DNA of 64,000 bases from Chloranthus sessilifolius (Eukaryota; Streptophyta; Magnoliopsida; Chloranthales; Chloranthaceae), in contig CM037598.1 in the NCBI GenBank assembly GCA_021018995.1, forward strand, positions 43,454,685 to 43,518,684. The letters are read 5' to 3'. Shown piece by piece: positions 9,778 through 20,659 of the stretch. How positions within the stretch are numbered: the first letter of the stretch is position 1; each line of letters starts with the position of its first letter. The position numbers and the translations under genes were made by a program. The notes beneath the pieces were generated by a model. That model was given only the letters and a program-made list of their open reading frames with translations. It did not search any database and had not been told where the DNA came from.

Positions 9778-12288
9778 TGTTAAGACCTGAAAAATACCAC
9801 TTTTCACCCCTTAACTTAGCCTTTGATTAGACCCTTAGCCATCTAATAAATGCTTGTTAAGTGTTTTCTGTAGGTAATAAACAGCAGGGCAATAAGGCCA
9901 TGAATCCTGCTAAGGAGCCTGTTTTGGCACCAGAAGTCCCTCAGAAGAATGAACCATGAATCCAGACCATAGAAGAGCCTCGCATAATTGACAAAGCTCC
10001 AGAGGATTCAGAAAAATACACTTCGCGTAGTCCTCGCGAAGTCCCAAGATTTCACAAACAAGTTCTCGCGTAGTAGAGTGACAGAAGAGCTTCAGAAGCC
10101 TTGAGTCGCGCAGTAGAGTGACAGAAGAGCTTCAGAAGCCTTGAGTCGCGCAGCTCTCGTAAAGTTTAGAAGTTAAAGCTCAGCAGCCTCGCCAGATTCA
10201 AGAAGACCCTCTCACCTCGCACGGTTTGCTCGAGCAGGAGAGAGCTTCAGAATCTGCCTCGCAATTGCCGCAAGAGCCACGGGATGCAAATATCAAGAGA
10301 ATCAGAAAAGCCTCAATGCCTCGCGAGGATCCTCGTGAAGATCCATTAAGAAGTGAACTTCTCACGCAGTTCTCGCGCTGTTCAGAAAGAAAGCAGTCTC
10401 GCGAAAGGTAGAATTAGCCTCGCGAAGTGAAGTGGAAAGCTCGCACAGTTCCTGCGCTATTCACAATTATCAATCCAACTGCGCGAAGCCCAACCCAACG
10501 AGAGCTTAACTGTCTACCTCGCGACTGCTCAAAGCATCAAGAAGCTGCAACCACGTGAAGACTAGAGCTACCACGCGACAAGTCTGGGAATCGACTGCAA
10601 CCTGGCGAAGCTCTGAACTCCAACTTCCATCATTCTGTAGAGGACTTTTTGGGGATTTCCAAGGATTAGGGCACGCACTCCCATGCTCAAATCTCCGTAC
10701 ACATGCCCCGAGGCATCCAAGGATCATTATTCGGCCATGTGGCATCGTTAAAATTAGGGTTTACTAACCCTAATGCGCCGCCACACCACTGCTATATAAA
10801 CCTAAGCCTGGTTTAGGTTTAGGGAGATCTGGAGGGAGACTTGGAGTTAGAATTTAGAAGAGGAACTCCTATCTCAGATTTTGTAATTTTCTTTTCCGTT
10901 CTTCTTCTTCCTGTAACTGTAAGTAGTTTTCTTTTTCTTCTTTTTCTTCTCTCCATGGCTCAGCACTTGCTGGCCATGCCTTTGTATGTCTATTGAGGTT
11001 AGATTAATGGAGTTTTTGTAATAGGATTTGTACTCTTATGGGATTTGTGTATTTGTGAGTTGTTCTGTGCAAGGCTGCTGCCTTGTGATCCGCCATTGCT
11101 TTGGCTGTGTTTCAAAGCAATGGAGGACTGATTCTAAGGATCCACTCAGATCCAAGTGACCTGTGTCTAGGGTACATCACGGTCCTATCTGACTTAGCCC
11201 CACCACAGGACCCACTAGATCTAAAATTCTCATGGGAGCCTGAGCTGGTAGCCTTGTGACCATGGTGGTAGCAGCAATTAACTTGTTTTATCTTGGGCTC
11301 CGTGAGGAGGATAGCCTCTGAGATAGTCTGTGACCATTTAAGTGGACAGGCTATAGCCTTAGGGTGAATCCAATCCGTCGATCCAAGATGGATCCTTCTT
11401 CCCAGCTTTGGTATTAAGCACAGTAGGAGATTGTCTGAGGAGACTCCCCATATATTTGTATAGACCCGCCATCAGATGTTAGATCGGATCTGGTTATGGA
11501 GATTGTAGGCTTGTGACTGGACCATTGCAGCCCCACTCAAGCAATGGACAGCTAGATCTAAGGTGGCACTCAATCTCTTACTGGTTCCATGTGTCTGGGC
11601 TATCATGGTCCTATACAGCCTTAGCCCCACACATAGGGCTTTAGAGGTTGAGGTTCCCTATGGATTCCCTAAGCTTATAGCCTGGATGAAGTAGTGCCTA
11701 CAATGATTAATTTATTTTGACCCATCTCAGGACTGTGGTTCCCTTATGGGATAGTCTGTGACCATTTAAGTGGACAGGTTATAACCTTAAGGGATTGGAT
11801 CATGGCACAGGGATGAGTTGAATTCTTCCTCCTCTTTAGTGATAATATAGCCATTGGACAGGATTTCCATAACATCATATCTGAATCTGAGTTACAAAAC
11901 TCCTCTGATCTAGACTCAATAACCTACTTCTCACACTTTTATATTTATTTTCCACAATCCATCCATCTTCTCAACCCTTTCTGTAGTTAACTCATTAGGC
12001 TATCTTAGAATACTTAGAATAAGTGACCTTAAACTCCCCTCCTTTTAGGACAACCAGATCTGTAGTCAGATCTGGAGGGACTACTAGAGATGGCTCCTTT
12101 GGAGCTGCAGATCACCTTTCCCTGTGGGACAAACTCTTACTTATCAAAATTTACTACAAATGGACCCTGTATCTTGCAGGTCTAGGATTTCTCAGTTGTG
12201 CTGATTCCATCCCCTATTTTACTCTTTCTTTGATTTTAAATTGTTTTTACCACCAACAAATAAAACAAGCACACTGAGAGTCACAACA
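9778..12288 (+). mobile_element. Element B LTR, solo-like copy at the left end
   Basis: This is a complete 2511-base LTR, starting TGTTAAGACCTGAAAA and ending TCACAACA, nearly the same as the 3' LTR at 22546-25071. The U3 holds an array of CTCGCG(A/C)AG motifs (10020-10520) and one 40-base unit duplicated perfectly (10074-10113 and 10114-10153), where the 3' LTR has a single copy. TATA box at 10792-10800 (CTATATAAA), followed at once by a CCTAA..TTAGG hairpin. The near-palindrome ATTAGGGTTTACTAACCCTAAT with telo-box core lies 30 bases upstream. The CTGTGACCATTTAAGTGGACAG module occurs twice (11328-11363, 11755-11790), and a CCAGATCTG hairpin lies at 12054-12075. It is not followed by a primer site. 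Confidence 0.9.
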
Positions 12289-12630
12289 CCTATCCACTTG
12301 AATGGTCACAGACTATCCAATAGGGGAACTACAATCCAGTGATGGGTCAGAACAAGGTTATCATTGTAGGCACTATTTCATCCAGGCTATAAGCTCAAGA
12401 ATCCCTAGGAACCTTAACCTCTAAAGCTCTGTGTGTGGGGCTAGGCCTACAACGTGCACTAGCCTAGACACACAGAACTAGCAAGAGTTTGAGTACTAGC
12501 TTTAAAGCTTAGCTTTTCACTGCTTTAGAAAGACAGCAGTGATCCAGTCACAAGCCTACAATCTCTACAGCCAGATCAGATCTGCCATCTGATGGTGGGT
12601 CTATACAAATACAGGGGAGTCTGTCTCTGT
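12289..12630 (-). repeat. Duplicated copy of element B's right flank (element A LTR)
   Basis: This stretch is inverted LTR sequence, nearly the same as 25072-25412, that is, the A-LTR that follows B's 3' LTR. It starts with CCTAT (a copy of the target duplication) and stops at CTGTCTCTG, where it joins direct-orientation LTR sequence. Finding B's right-hand flank on B's left side means this DNA was duplicated, not merely nested. Confidence 0.85.
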
Positions 12631-14254
12631 GCACGCACTCCCACGCTCAAATCTCTATGCACGTGCCTCGAGGCATCCAAGGATCATTATTCGGCCATGT
12701 GGCATCATTAAAATTAGGGTTTACTAACCCTAATGCGCCGCCACACCACTGCTATATAAACCTAAGCCTGGTTTAGGTTTAGGGAGATCTGGAGGGAGAC
12801 TTGGAGTTAGAATTTAGAAGAGGAACTCCTATCTCAGATTTTATAATTTTCTTTTCCGTTCTTGTTCTTCCTGTAACTGTAAGTAGTTTTCTTTTTCTTC
12901 TTTTTCTTCTCTCCATGGCTCAGCACTTGCTGGCCATGCCTTTGTATGTCTATTGAGGTTACATTAATAGAGTTTTTATAATAGGATTTGTACTCTTATG
13001 GGATTTGTGTATTTGTGAGTTATTCTATGCAAGGCTGCTGCCTTGTGATCCACCATTGCTTTGGCTGTGCTTTAAAGCAATGAAGGACTGATTCTATGGA
13101 TCCACTCAGATCCTAGTGACCTGTGTGTCTGGGCTATCACGGTCCTATACAGCCTTAGCCCCACCACAGGACCCACTAGATCTGAAATTCTCATGAGAGC
13201 CTAAGCTGGTAGCCTTGTGACCATGGTGGTAGCAGCAATTAACTTGTTTTGTCTTGGGCTCCATGAGGAGGATAGCCTCTGGGATAGTCTGTGACCATTT
13301 AAGTGGGCAGGCTATAGCCTTAGGGTGAATCCAATCCGTCGATCCAAGATGGATCCTTCTTCCCCGAGCCTAAGCTGTTAAGCCTAGTAGGAGATTGTGC
13401 AGAGGCAGACCCCCCATATATTTGTATAGACCCGCCATCAGATGTTAGATCTGATCTGGTTATGGAGATTGTAGGCTTGTGATTGGACTATTGCAGCCCC
13501 ACTCAAGCAATGGACAGCTAGATCTAAGGTGGTACTCAATCTCTTGCTGGTTCTATGTGTCTGGGCTATCATGGTCCTATACAACCTTAGCCCCACACAT
13601 AGGGCTTTAGAGGTTAAGGTTCCCTTTGGATTCCCTGAGCTTGTAGTCTGGATGAAGTAGTGCCTACAATGATTAATTTGTTTTGACCCATCTCTGGACT
13701 GTGGTTCCCCTATGGGATAGTCTGTGACCATTTAAGTGGACAAGTTATAACCTTAAGGGATTGGATAATGGCACAGGGATGAGTTGAATTCTTCCTCCTC
13801 TTTGGTGATAATGTAGCCATTGGACAGGATTTTCATAACATCAGATCTGAATCTGAGTTACAAAACTCCTCTGATCTAGACTCAATAACCTACTTCTCAC
13901 ACTTTTATATTTATTTTCCACAATCCATCCATCTTCTCAACCCTTTCTGTAGTTAACTCATTAGGCTATCTTAGAATACTTAGAATAAGTGACCTTAAAC
14001 TCCCCTCCTTTTAGGACTGCCAGATCTGTAGTCAGATCTGGAGGGACTACTAGAGATGGCTCCTTTGGAGCTGTAGATCCCCTTTCCTTGTGGGACAAAC
14101 TCTTACTAATCAAAACTTGCTACAAATGGACCCTGTATCTTGCAGGTCTAGGATTTCTCAGTTGTGCTGATTCCATCCCCTATTTTACTCTTTCTTTGAT
14201 TTTGAATTGTTTTTACCACCAACAAATAAAACAAGCACACTGAGAGTCACAACA
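12631..14254 (+). mobile_element. Element B 5' LTR, 5'-truncated
   Basis: This is direct-orientation LTR sequence matching 10669-12288 of the solo-like copy. It ends TCACAACA at 14254, six bases before the primer site. It lacks the first ~890 bases, including the U3 motif array, but keeps the TATA box (12752-12760), both CTGTGACC modules and the CCAGATCTG hairpin (14020-14041). The junction at about 12629-12634 shows only a short GCAC overlap between the joined sequences. A small ORF at 13989-14243 recurs in the solo copy, but the 3' LTR carries a small deletion there, so I do not call it coding. Confidence 0.88.
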
Positions 14255-14260
14255 AGTTTT

Positions 14261-14278
14261 TGGCACCGCTGCCGGGGA
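14261..14278 (+). promoter_or_regulatory. Element B primer-binding site (tRNA-Asp type)
   Basis: TGGCACCGCTGCCGGGGA lies six bases after the LTR end, matching the tRNA-Asp primer pattern with two transitions. A TTTCTTGCAG acceptor-like tract follows at 14369-14378, after a TACTGCTGAT branch-site-like sequence. Confidence 0.9.
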
Positions 14279-14609
14279 AAGATGATCTATTAGTAGACCC
14301 TTAGTTTTTGTATTTTTAGTATTCTTTGTAAATGTGAATAATTGATACTGCTGATATAATTTTGAATCTTTCTTGCAGATCGAGACAACAGCAGAGAAGG
14401 ACATTGGACTGCATTTGGAGATTAGCTACCTCTTTTTGTAATTCTCTAACCTTTAACACTCAGTCTAGTTTCTTTGAAAATTACATAGCAGTTGTTTAAT
14501 ATAGTTGTAAATGTATGTCTTCTTAAATTAGTTGTAAATTTGTTAAAAAATTCTTTGAATCAAGTGCAATGTGCATGCAAGGAGTTGTCCCTGCTAGTGG
14601 TGTGTTTGC

Positions 14610-16127
14610 ATGCTAGGTAGGAGATCTCTTAGTCCTACTTTAGAACCGTTCAACCCTGAGCTAGAAAGGGGTAGAAGGCTTAGAAGGAACAGGCACACCA
14701 CAGTAGAGCCCCAAGTTGAATCTGAGACAGTAGCAATGGGGGAAGAACAACCCAGAACTCTCAAGGAGTTGAATGCTCCGGATGACTATAACTCTCCATT
14801 TAGCATTCAATTCCCTGATGTTCAAGGGAATTATGAGATTAAAACTTCAATCATCGAGATGCTGCCTTCTTTCCATGGGCTCAGCAAGGAGGACCCTTAT
14901 AAGCATATTGACTAATTTTTAGCCTTGTGCACCACTTTCAATATCACTGGTTTGGGACCTGAGGCTACTAGGCTCAGGGTCTTCCCCTTCTCTCTGAAGG
15001 ATAGGGCTAGTACCTAGCTAGCCACTCTTCCCAACAATAGCATTGCTTCTTGGAAAGACCTACAGACCAAGTTCCTGACAAAGTTCTTTCCTGAGACCAA
15101 AACTAGCCAGTTGAGGAAGGAGATTCTTGCTTTTGCCCAATCCCCAACTGAGGACTTTAATCAAGCCTGGGATAGGTTTAAGGAAATGCTCAAACAATTC
15201 CCCCACCACAAGATCCCAGACTGGCAGCTTGTACAAAGCTTCTACAATGGGATTGATGAGAAAAATGAGATATGATTGATGCCTCTTGTGGTGGAACCTA
15301 CATGCACAAGACTACTGATGAGGCATGAGAATTGTTTGAGGTAATTAGTGAAAATGCTTTTCAAAAACCATCCCTGGCAAGAACTAGTCAGGAGTCTGAG
15401 TCAAAAGTGGGGCCTGCTGCTTTGTCAAGAGGAAAAGTTTATGAGGTGTCTGGGAATAATGACCTGCAGCTGCAGATGGCTAACCTCTCAGGGAAGTTTG
15501 ACAAATTACTGACTGTGATGCAACCCAGAAGGGCTGCTCAAGTGGTGGAGGCATGTCTGATATGCCAGTCCCCACACACGAGAGGAATGTCCATCTGAGG
15601 CGGATATCGAATTAGTTTTGGAACATGTTGCTGCTGCGCAATCTTATGGCCAGCAACAATCTGGTAGCTACAACAGACAGCCATATGGATACCAGTACCA
15701 AAATGCTGCTTACCAATGGAGAGACCACCCAAATCTGAGGTAGAGGCAAGACAACTATATGCAGCCCCAGCAGATGTTGGCCTTACCTCAAAGGCCACAG
15801 CAGCAGTTCAATCAAGGATATGCCCCTAGGTCTAATTTCCAACACCAGCAGCAGCCCCATCAGTAATAAAATCAATTGGTCCTACCCCCATCTCAAACCA
15901 GAAATACTTCTTTTAAGGACCAGGTCTTGACCTCACTGCAAAACCTGGGGTCCGTGGCTCAGACTATGAGTTCTCATGGTCAGAGCATAAAGAAGATGGA
16001 AGAGTAGATTGGCCAGCTAGCGAATGCCTTAGCTAAAAGAGAGGAGGGGAGGTTGCCCAGTCAACCAGTGGTTAATCCCAAGGGCCAATTTTTTATTGGT
16101 GAAGGATCCTCAAACCTTGAGGGGCAA
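14610..16127 (+). pseudogene. Element B gag, broken
   Basis: This is homologous to A's gag. The start GRRSLSPTLEPFNPEL is at 14610, followed by MLPSFHGLSKEDPYKHID, FPFSLKDRAS, TKFFPETKTSQLRKE and WQLVQSFYNGIDEK. A zinc-knuckle-like CLICQSPH lies at about 15557, and a Gln-rich tail at 15650-16070. Stops replace a Gln codon near 14912 and a Trp codon near 15016. There is a frameshift near 15265. The homology to A and E ends abruptly at about 16127, where the protease should follow, so B has no pol. Confidence 0.85.
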
Positions 16128-17029
16128 GGGGATCTTTCATTGACTTGATTCACAGAATTTTGCATTGTGTATGTTATGTATTTTAGTATGGTTCATTTTT
16201 TTTCTGTTTATAGGAATTTCTAGTGATCTCATCGGAGTCTGAATGTACATGACCTGAGAATTATTCTGCCTGCTTTGGTTCTTATTCCCTTTGAATTGAT
16301 GATTTTGAGTAAATGAATGATGATTGTACTATTTTGATAATAAGAATGTTGTTTGAATATGATGTTTTGATTAAATGCTTTTGGAGTACTTACATGCTTA
16401 AATGTTGGGAACGCTTGAGGGAATCCATTTTAGAATGACCGTGGGTGTCTCTGGAACAGAGAATGTGAGAGAATCCACCCATAAAACAAAGGAAAATGAC
16501 AAACTAATGGGTGTGTGATCCTTGTCACTGTTTTAGCTGTCGCGAGGTTCTGAAAAATAGACGTGGTTTCTTCTCGCGCAGTTCATAAGATGTCAGCCTG
16601 CTAAACTGTCGTGAGATCCAATACAATTGTGTAGACTCTCTCAGACAATCCAAATGAAACTCCAATCTCGCAACCCATTCATTTCTATCCAGCGAGCTGA
16701 TATTTTCAAAGCGCTCCGAGCCCGGCGATTTATATAACCCAACCCCGCGTTGTTTCCTTTTATGTTTTCTCTTTCTTCTCCAGCCAGCGAAACCCTAGCT
16801 CTGACTCCCATTAATCTCTCTCCTCCAGCATCAAGTTTACAATCCATCATTCACCTTCTCATTCTGGGGATTTGTTCCTAAAGCCTCTTCCACCAGTTGC
16901 CCCCTGCTAAGAGCTCTCATGATCTTTTGTGCATCAGATTGAACAAAACCCTAACTTTTAAGGTAAGCCTCAGCTCTCAACTTTTACTTTTCATTTTTTC
17001 CAACTACACACTCTCAGCGGAGAAGTTCC
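16128..17029 (+). promoter_or_regulatory. Element B pol-deletion scar and putative promoter of the 3' ORF
   Basis: This sequence bridges the gag remnant and the 3' ORF. No RT, RNase H or integrase block is present in any frame. From about 16535 to 16690 lie CG-rich motifs like those of the U3 (GTCGCGAGG, CTCGCGCAG, GTCGTGAG). A TATA box, TATATAA, stands at 16731-16737. A C/T-rich leader with AAACCCTAG follows, and a donor-like AAGGTAAGCC at 16960-16969 with a possible acceptor CTCTCAG at 17011-17017 just before the ATG. I infer an internal promoter with a small leader intron. This is read from sequence only. Confidence 0.55.
16731..16737 (+). promoter_or_regulatory. TATA box upstream of element B 3' ORF
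   Basis: TATATAA sits 293 bases before the ATG at 17030 and is followed by a pyrimidine-rich leader, as in plant core promoters. It is not part of an LTR. Confidence 0.5.
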
Positions 17030-20000
17030 ATGGCCCCTAAGAGCGCACCTATGAAAAGAGCAAGGGATACGGCTCCCATTAAGCCCACTCCCAAGAAAGC
17101 CAAGCCCTCTTAGGCGCCACAAAAAGGGAAGGAAGCGATTCAGGATGTGGCTGCGCTAACACCTGAGTACTCTACACCCTCTGAGCTCCTAACTCCCATT
17201 CCCTTGGAGCCTGAAACCATTTTTGACCTCTCTTTCTTTGAAATGAAGCCTCTGTCAGCCCCTGCCATTGAGTTTATCCATAAAGCTGGTTTGACCCCAC
17301 TGCTGCAAGCTACCCCTGCACTAGCCTACCCTAGACTAGTACAACTCTTTTACCAGCACATTAGGGCTAGATTAGACTACCGTGGACAGCCAGGCCTCCT
17401 AGTGTTAGTTGACAATTTTGAAATGTTACTCAACCCTGAGTTGATTGCTGAAGTATTGGGTATCCCTGCTGTCTTTAACCGCAACTGCGGATATGGCCCC
17501 CCTCTGTGTGCCCCTATTGATACCATTGCACAAGCCCTTACCAGAGGGTTGAAGGCCACAGGGGATTCCATTAGGAGAAGAGATCTGGACCCCAAACTCC
17601 TGTTCATTGATCAAGTTCTCCAAAAGAACATCTATTGTGCCGACCATCAGCAGGAGAGGAGGACCCCAATTGCTGATGCTCTCTATTCCTTCTCTCGGGG
17701 CCACGGATTCTATGCTACCGGGTTGATGTTTGAGGCCATGAAGGATATTATGGTAAAGATAGGGCACAAAAAGAAGCTCCACACTCTCCCCTATGTAAAG
17801 CTCATCTCCAAATTACTCTTGAGGGGAGGGTACAAGATACCAGTGGGGGAGTTAACTGTTGACCTTCCCCCTACCACTTTCGCAAAGCGACAGTGGGGGA
17901 TCAGCAGGAGTCTGATGGATCCCAGCAAGAAGAAGAAAGCTCAGACTGCTTCTGAGAAAGGAGAGGGGACTGCTGCTGCGAAGACCACCCCTGCTCCTAA
18001 AAAGGTGGCTAAAGCTCCTGCTCCCAAGAAGGTGGTGCAAGCTCCTGTCACTTCTGCTTCTGCAGCATTACCTCCATCCACCACACCTACCCCTCGATCC
18101 ATTTCTTTGCCTCTTCCATCTCTCCCTTTCCCTCTTTTATCTGCCTTTTCCATACCCACTCCAGAATTCCCTGTGACTCATTCCTGGGAGGAAAGTGTTG
18201 ACCCCCATGGCATCCCCCTACCTTCTCCCACATTGCCTCAGTACACACCCCCAATTCCCCCACCATCTGAACTAAACCCTGATAGCCCTCCCTTGATAAC
18301 CTACCTTAAAAAGAAAGCCTCTCACACAACCCCTGCCATATCTTTACCTACCCCAACCACCCCTATCATTCCCACAGACACACCACATATTGACCAACCC
18401 TTAGTCCAACCCCTCCCAACTACATCTCCACTCACAGATCTTGACTTTAATCTTGCCACTACTTCAGGCTATCAAGCCTTCATGGCTACCTTGCTTGACA
18501 CCCTGCCAACACATGATATTCCTCTCCCAGATTCCCCACTTCCTTCCCCACCTGACTCACCAGACCCTCCATCTCCTCCTACAACATTCCACCATGCCCC
18601 TACTTCCCCTTTCCAACATGTTGCCTCTTCTTCTCACACCCCACCCCAACCAAACTCAGATACACTTACCCATATCCTTTCCCTCATACATGACATTCAG
18701 ACCCAACTATCCAACATAACACATACCCAAGACCAAATGCAGACTGACATCACCAACATCCAATCTACCCTTCAAACATTGACAAAACCACCCACCTCTG
18801 CACAACCACCTTCTACCCCACTAATTCAGTCCCCTTCCACTTCTGCCTCCACAGTCCAACCAGACTTTCCCCCCATTGACTTAACTCCAACCCTCCCCTT
18901 CCAAGACACCATACCCCACCATTCCTTCCCCACTCTACCTATCCTTCCCCCACTCATATTACCTCCACCCCAATTTACCCACACCTCCACCCAAACAGAC
19001 CCCATTCCCTTCCCATCCACCTTTCCCATTAACACCCCCACATTTTTCACCCCACCATTACCTTTCCGACCCTTCACCATTCCATTTTTTCCTTACCCAT
19101 AACCACCAACCTTCAGTGACCCCCCTTCATTTACTTTCCCACCCATGTCTTCCATCCCCCCTCTTATCCTACCCTCCCCATTCCATTAACCACTCCACAC
19201 AAACTGACATAGAACCTTCTCCCCCCCTCCCTCATCTAGACTTCACCACTACAGCCCCCACTTTACCCCCACAGGATCAATCCCCTTCTACTTCTTCCAC
19301 TCCCTTTCTACCTATTTTACCAAGACATTCCTACTACACCCCTCCTTACTTCACCTTCCTCTATGCCATGTGGGACAATGCCTACATCAAGAGGGATGTT
19401 CTCCGAGGCATGGCCCAACTTCGACAAGCCATTGAGTACCCTTGCTGCAGAAAATGAGTGACTTGAAACTTGCTCACAGAGACCAGCTGCGAGATATTTC
19501 CAAGGGATGGGAGAGTATTTTGGAGACCCTCAATGCGACGAAGGCTGCTGCTACTTACTACAAACTGAATGCGGAGATGGAGAAGGGCAATGCCCAGCTA
19601 GAACAGAAGAGAGCCCGGATGTTTGAAAAGAAACTGCACAATGCCGAGGAGATCCACAGGCTCACTAAGGGGCTTTCTGACGCCAACCTCCTTTATGCTG
19701 AAAAATAGATTGAAATTTTGCAAACAAAGATTGCATCTCTGACAGGCCAACCAATTGAAGCCACCCCTCTTGCTACAGCACCCCCTGAGGCTCCACCTTT
19801 CACACACCCCGAACCATCTTCTTCCATCCCCCTTGCTCCTACATCTACATCTCCACCTCCTCCACCTCCTCCGCCCCCTACTCAAGAACCTCCACCACCT
19901 CCTGCTACAGTGCCTCCCCCTACCAAATCTCCTGCACCCAAGAGAAAGAGGACTCCTTCCAAGAAACCCAATCCCTCCAAAAGAGCCACTGCTGCCCAAA

Positions 20001-20659
20001 AAGGGAAAAAGCCTGCTCCTCCATCCCCACCCCCAAAGGCCACCAGAGCTTCTGCTCAGGATGACCCCCATGGTTGATTGCTTTCCAAAGAAGAATGCAG
20101 ACAGGTTGCTGTAGCCCTTGGATTGGACCCCACTGTTCTCTTTCCCTCTGATTCCGATTCTGACTCTGCCCCACCTGTGCATCCAAGTTCTAAAAATCAT
20201 GTTGCTCCTCCTTCTTCTGACCCTGCTGAGCAAACTTATCCTCAGAGAAGGAAAGCTACAGCTAAGAGGACTACTCGCACAGCTGCCTCTATCAAAATTG
20301 GAAAAGAACAATCTGTCCAGTCTGAGGAGGCACCACCACTGAATGATAAAGGCAAGAGCCTGCTTGTCCCTCCTGAGCCAGAAAAAGCTAAATCTCCTCT
20401 TATTCCCCCTCACACTCAGCAAGAGCCAGCCTCCAAAGGGAAGAGTCCTAAAGGAAAAGGTCCTATCAAATCACCTGAGCAAACCAAAGACAAATCTTCA
20501 GTGACCCCCCCTGAACCAAAGACCCAAAAAATGAGGGTCAGGGCACCAACCTTGCCCAAAACTGATGCCCAACGGAAGGAAGAGCGGGCACGAAAGAAGA
20601 AAGAGGAAGAGGCTCTCCTTCAAGAGCATGCCAAGAAAATGGGTTGGGACCGGTTTTGA
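17030..20659 (+). pseudogene. Element B 3' ORF (post-pol position), nearly open
   Basis: This is the best-preserved copy of the extra ORF. The ATG at 17030 aligns with A's start (MAPKSA). A TAG at 17111-17113 interrupts the Lys-rich N-terminus, after which a 651-codon run reaches 19102. Residues ~25-270 of that run form the conserved globular domain (YPRLVQLFYQHIR, LLVLVDNFEML, FIDQVLQKN, ERRTPIADALYSFSRG, TTFAKRQWGI), which I link to the 'putative plant transposon protein' family. A Pro/Thr/Ser-rich tract of ~350 residues follows. The frame changes near 19103 and back near 19445. A coiled-coil-like Glu/Lys/Leu segment spans 19442-19705. Stops at 19706-19708 and 20075-20077 precede a Lys/Pro-rich tail. 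No transmembrane segment is seen, and its function is unknown. Confidence 0.78.

Noticed and set aside
12023..12277. 84-codon ORF in the B LTR, repeated at 13989-14243
   Set aside because: It is part of the LTR. The 3' LTR copy has a small deletion that breaks it, and it overlaps the conserved hairpin, so similarity reflects recent LTR duplication rather than coding.
9778..14254. Two independent B-family insertions side by side
   Set aside because: The second copy has no left end or own target duplication, and the DNA between them is a copy of B's right flank. A duplication explains all of this.
19598..20422. 274-codon minus-strand ORF opposite B's 3' ORF
   Set aside because: It is an antisense shadow of a Pro/Lys-rich coding run (Arg/Trp/Gly-rich translation), with no motif.
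17030..20659. Naming the 3' ORF an envelope protein
   Set aside because: Its position matches the env-like slot of Athila elements, but there is no signal peptide, transmembrane segment or glycoprotein pattern. It is Lys- and Pro-rich with a coiled coil.
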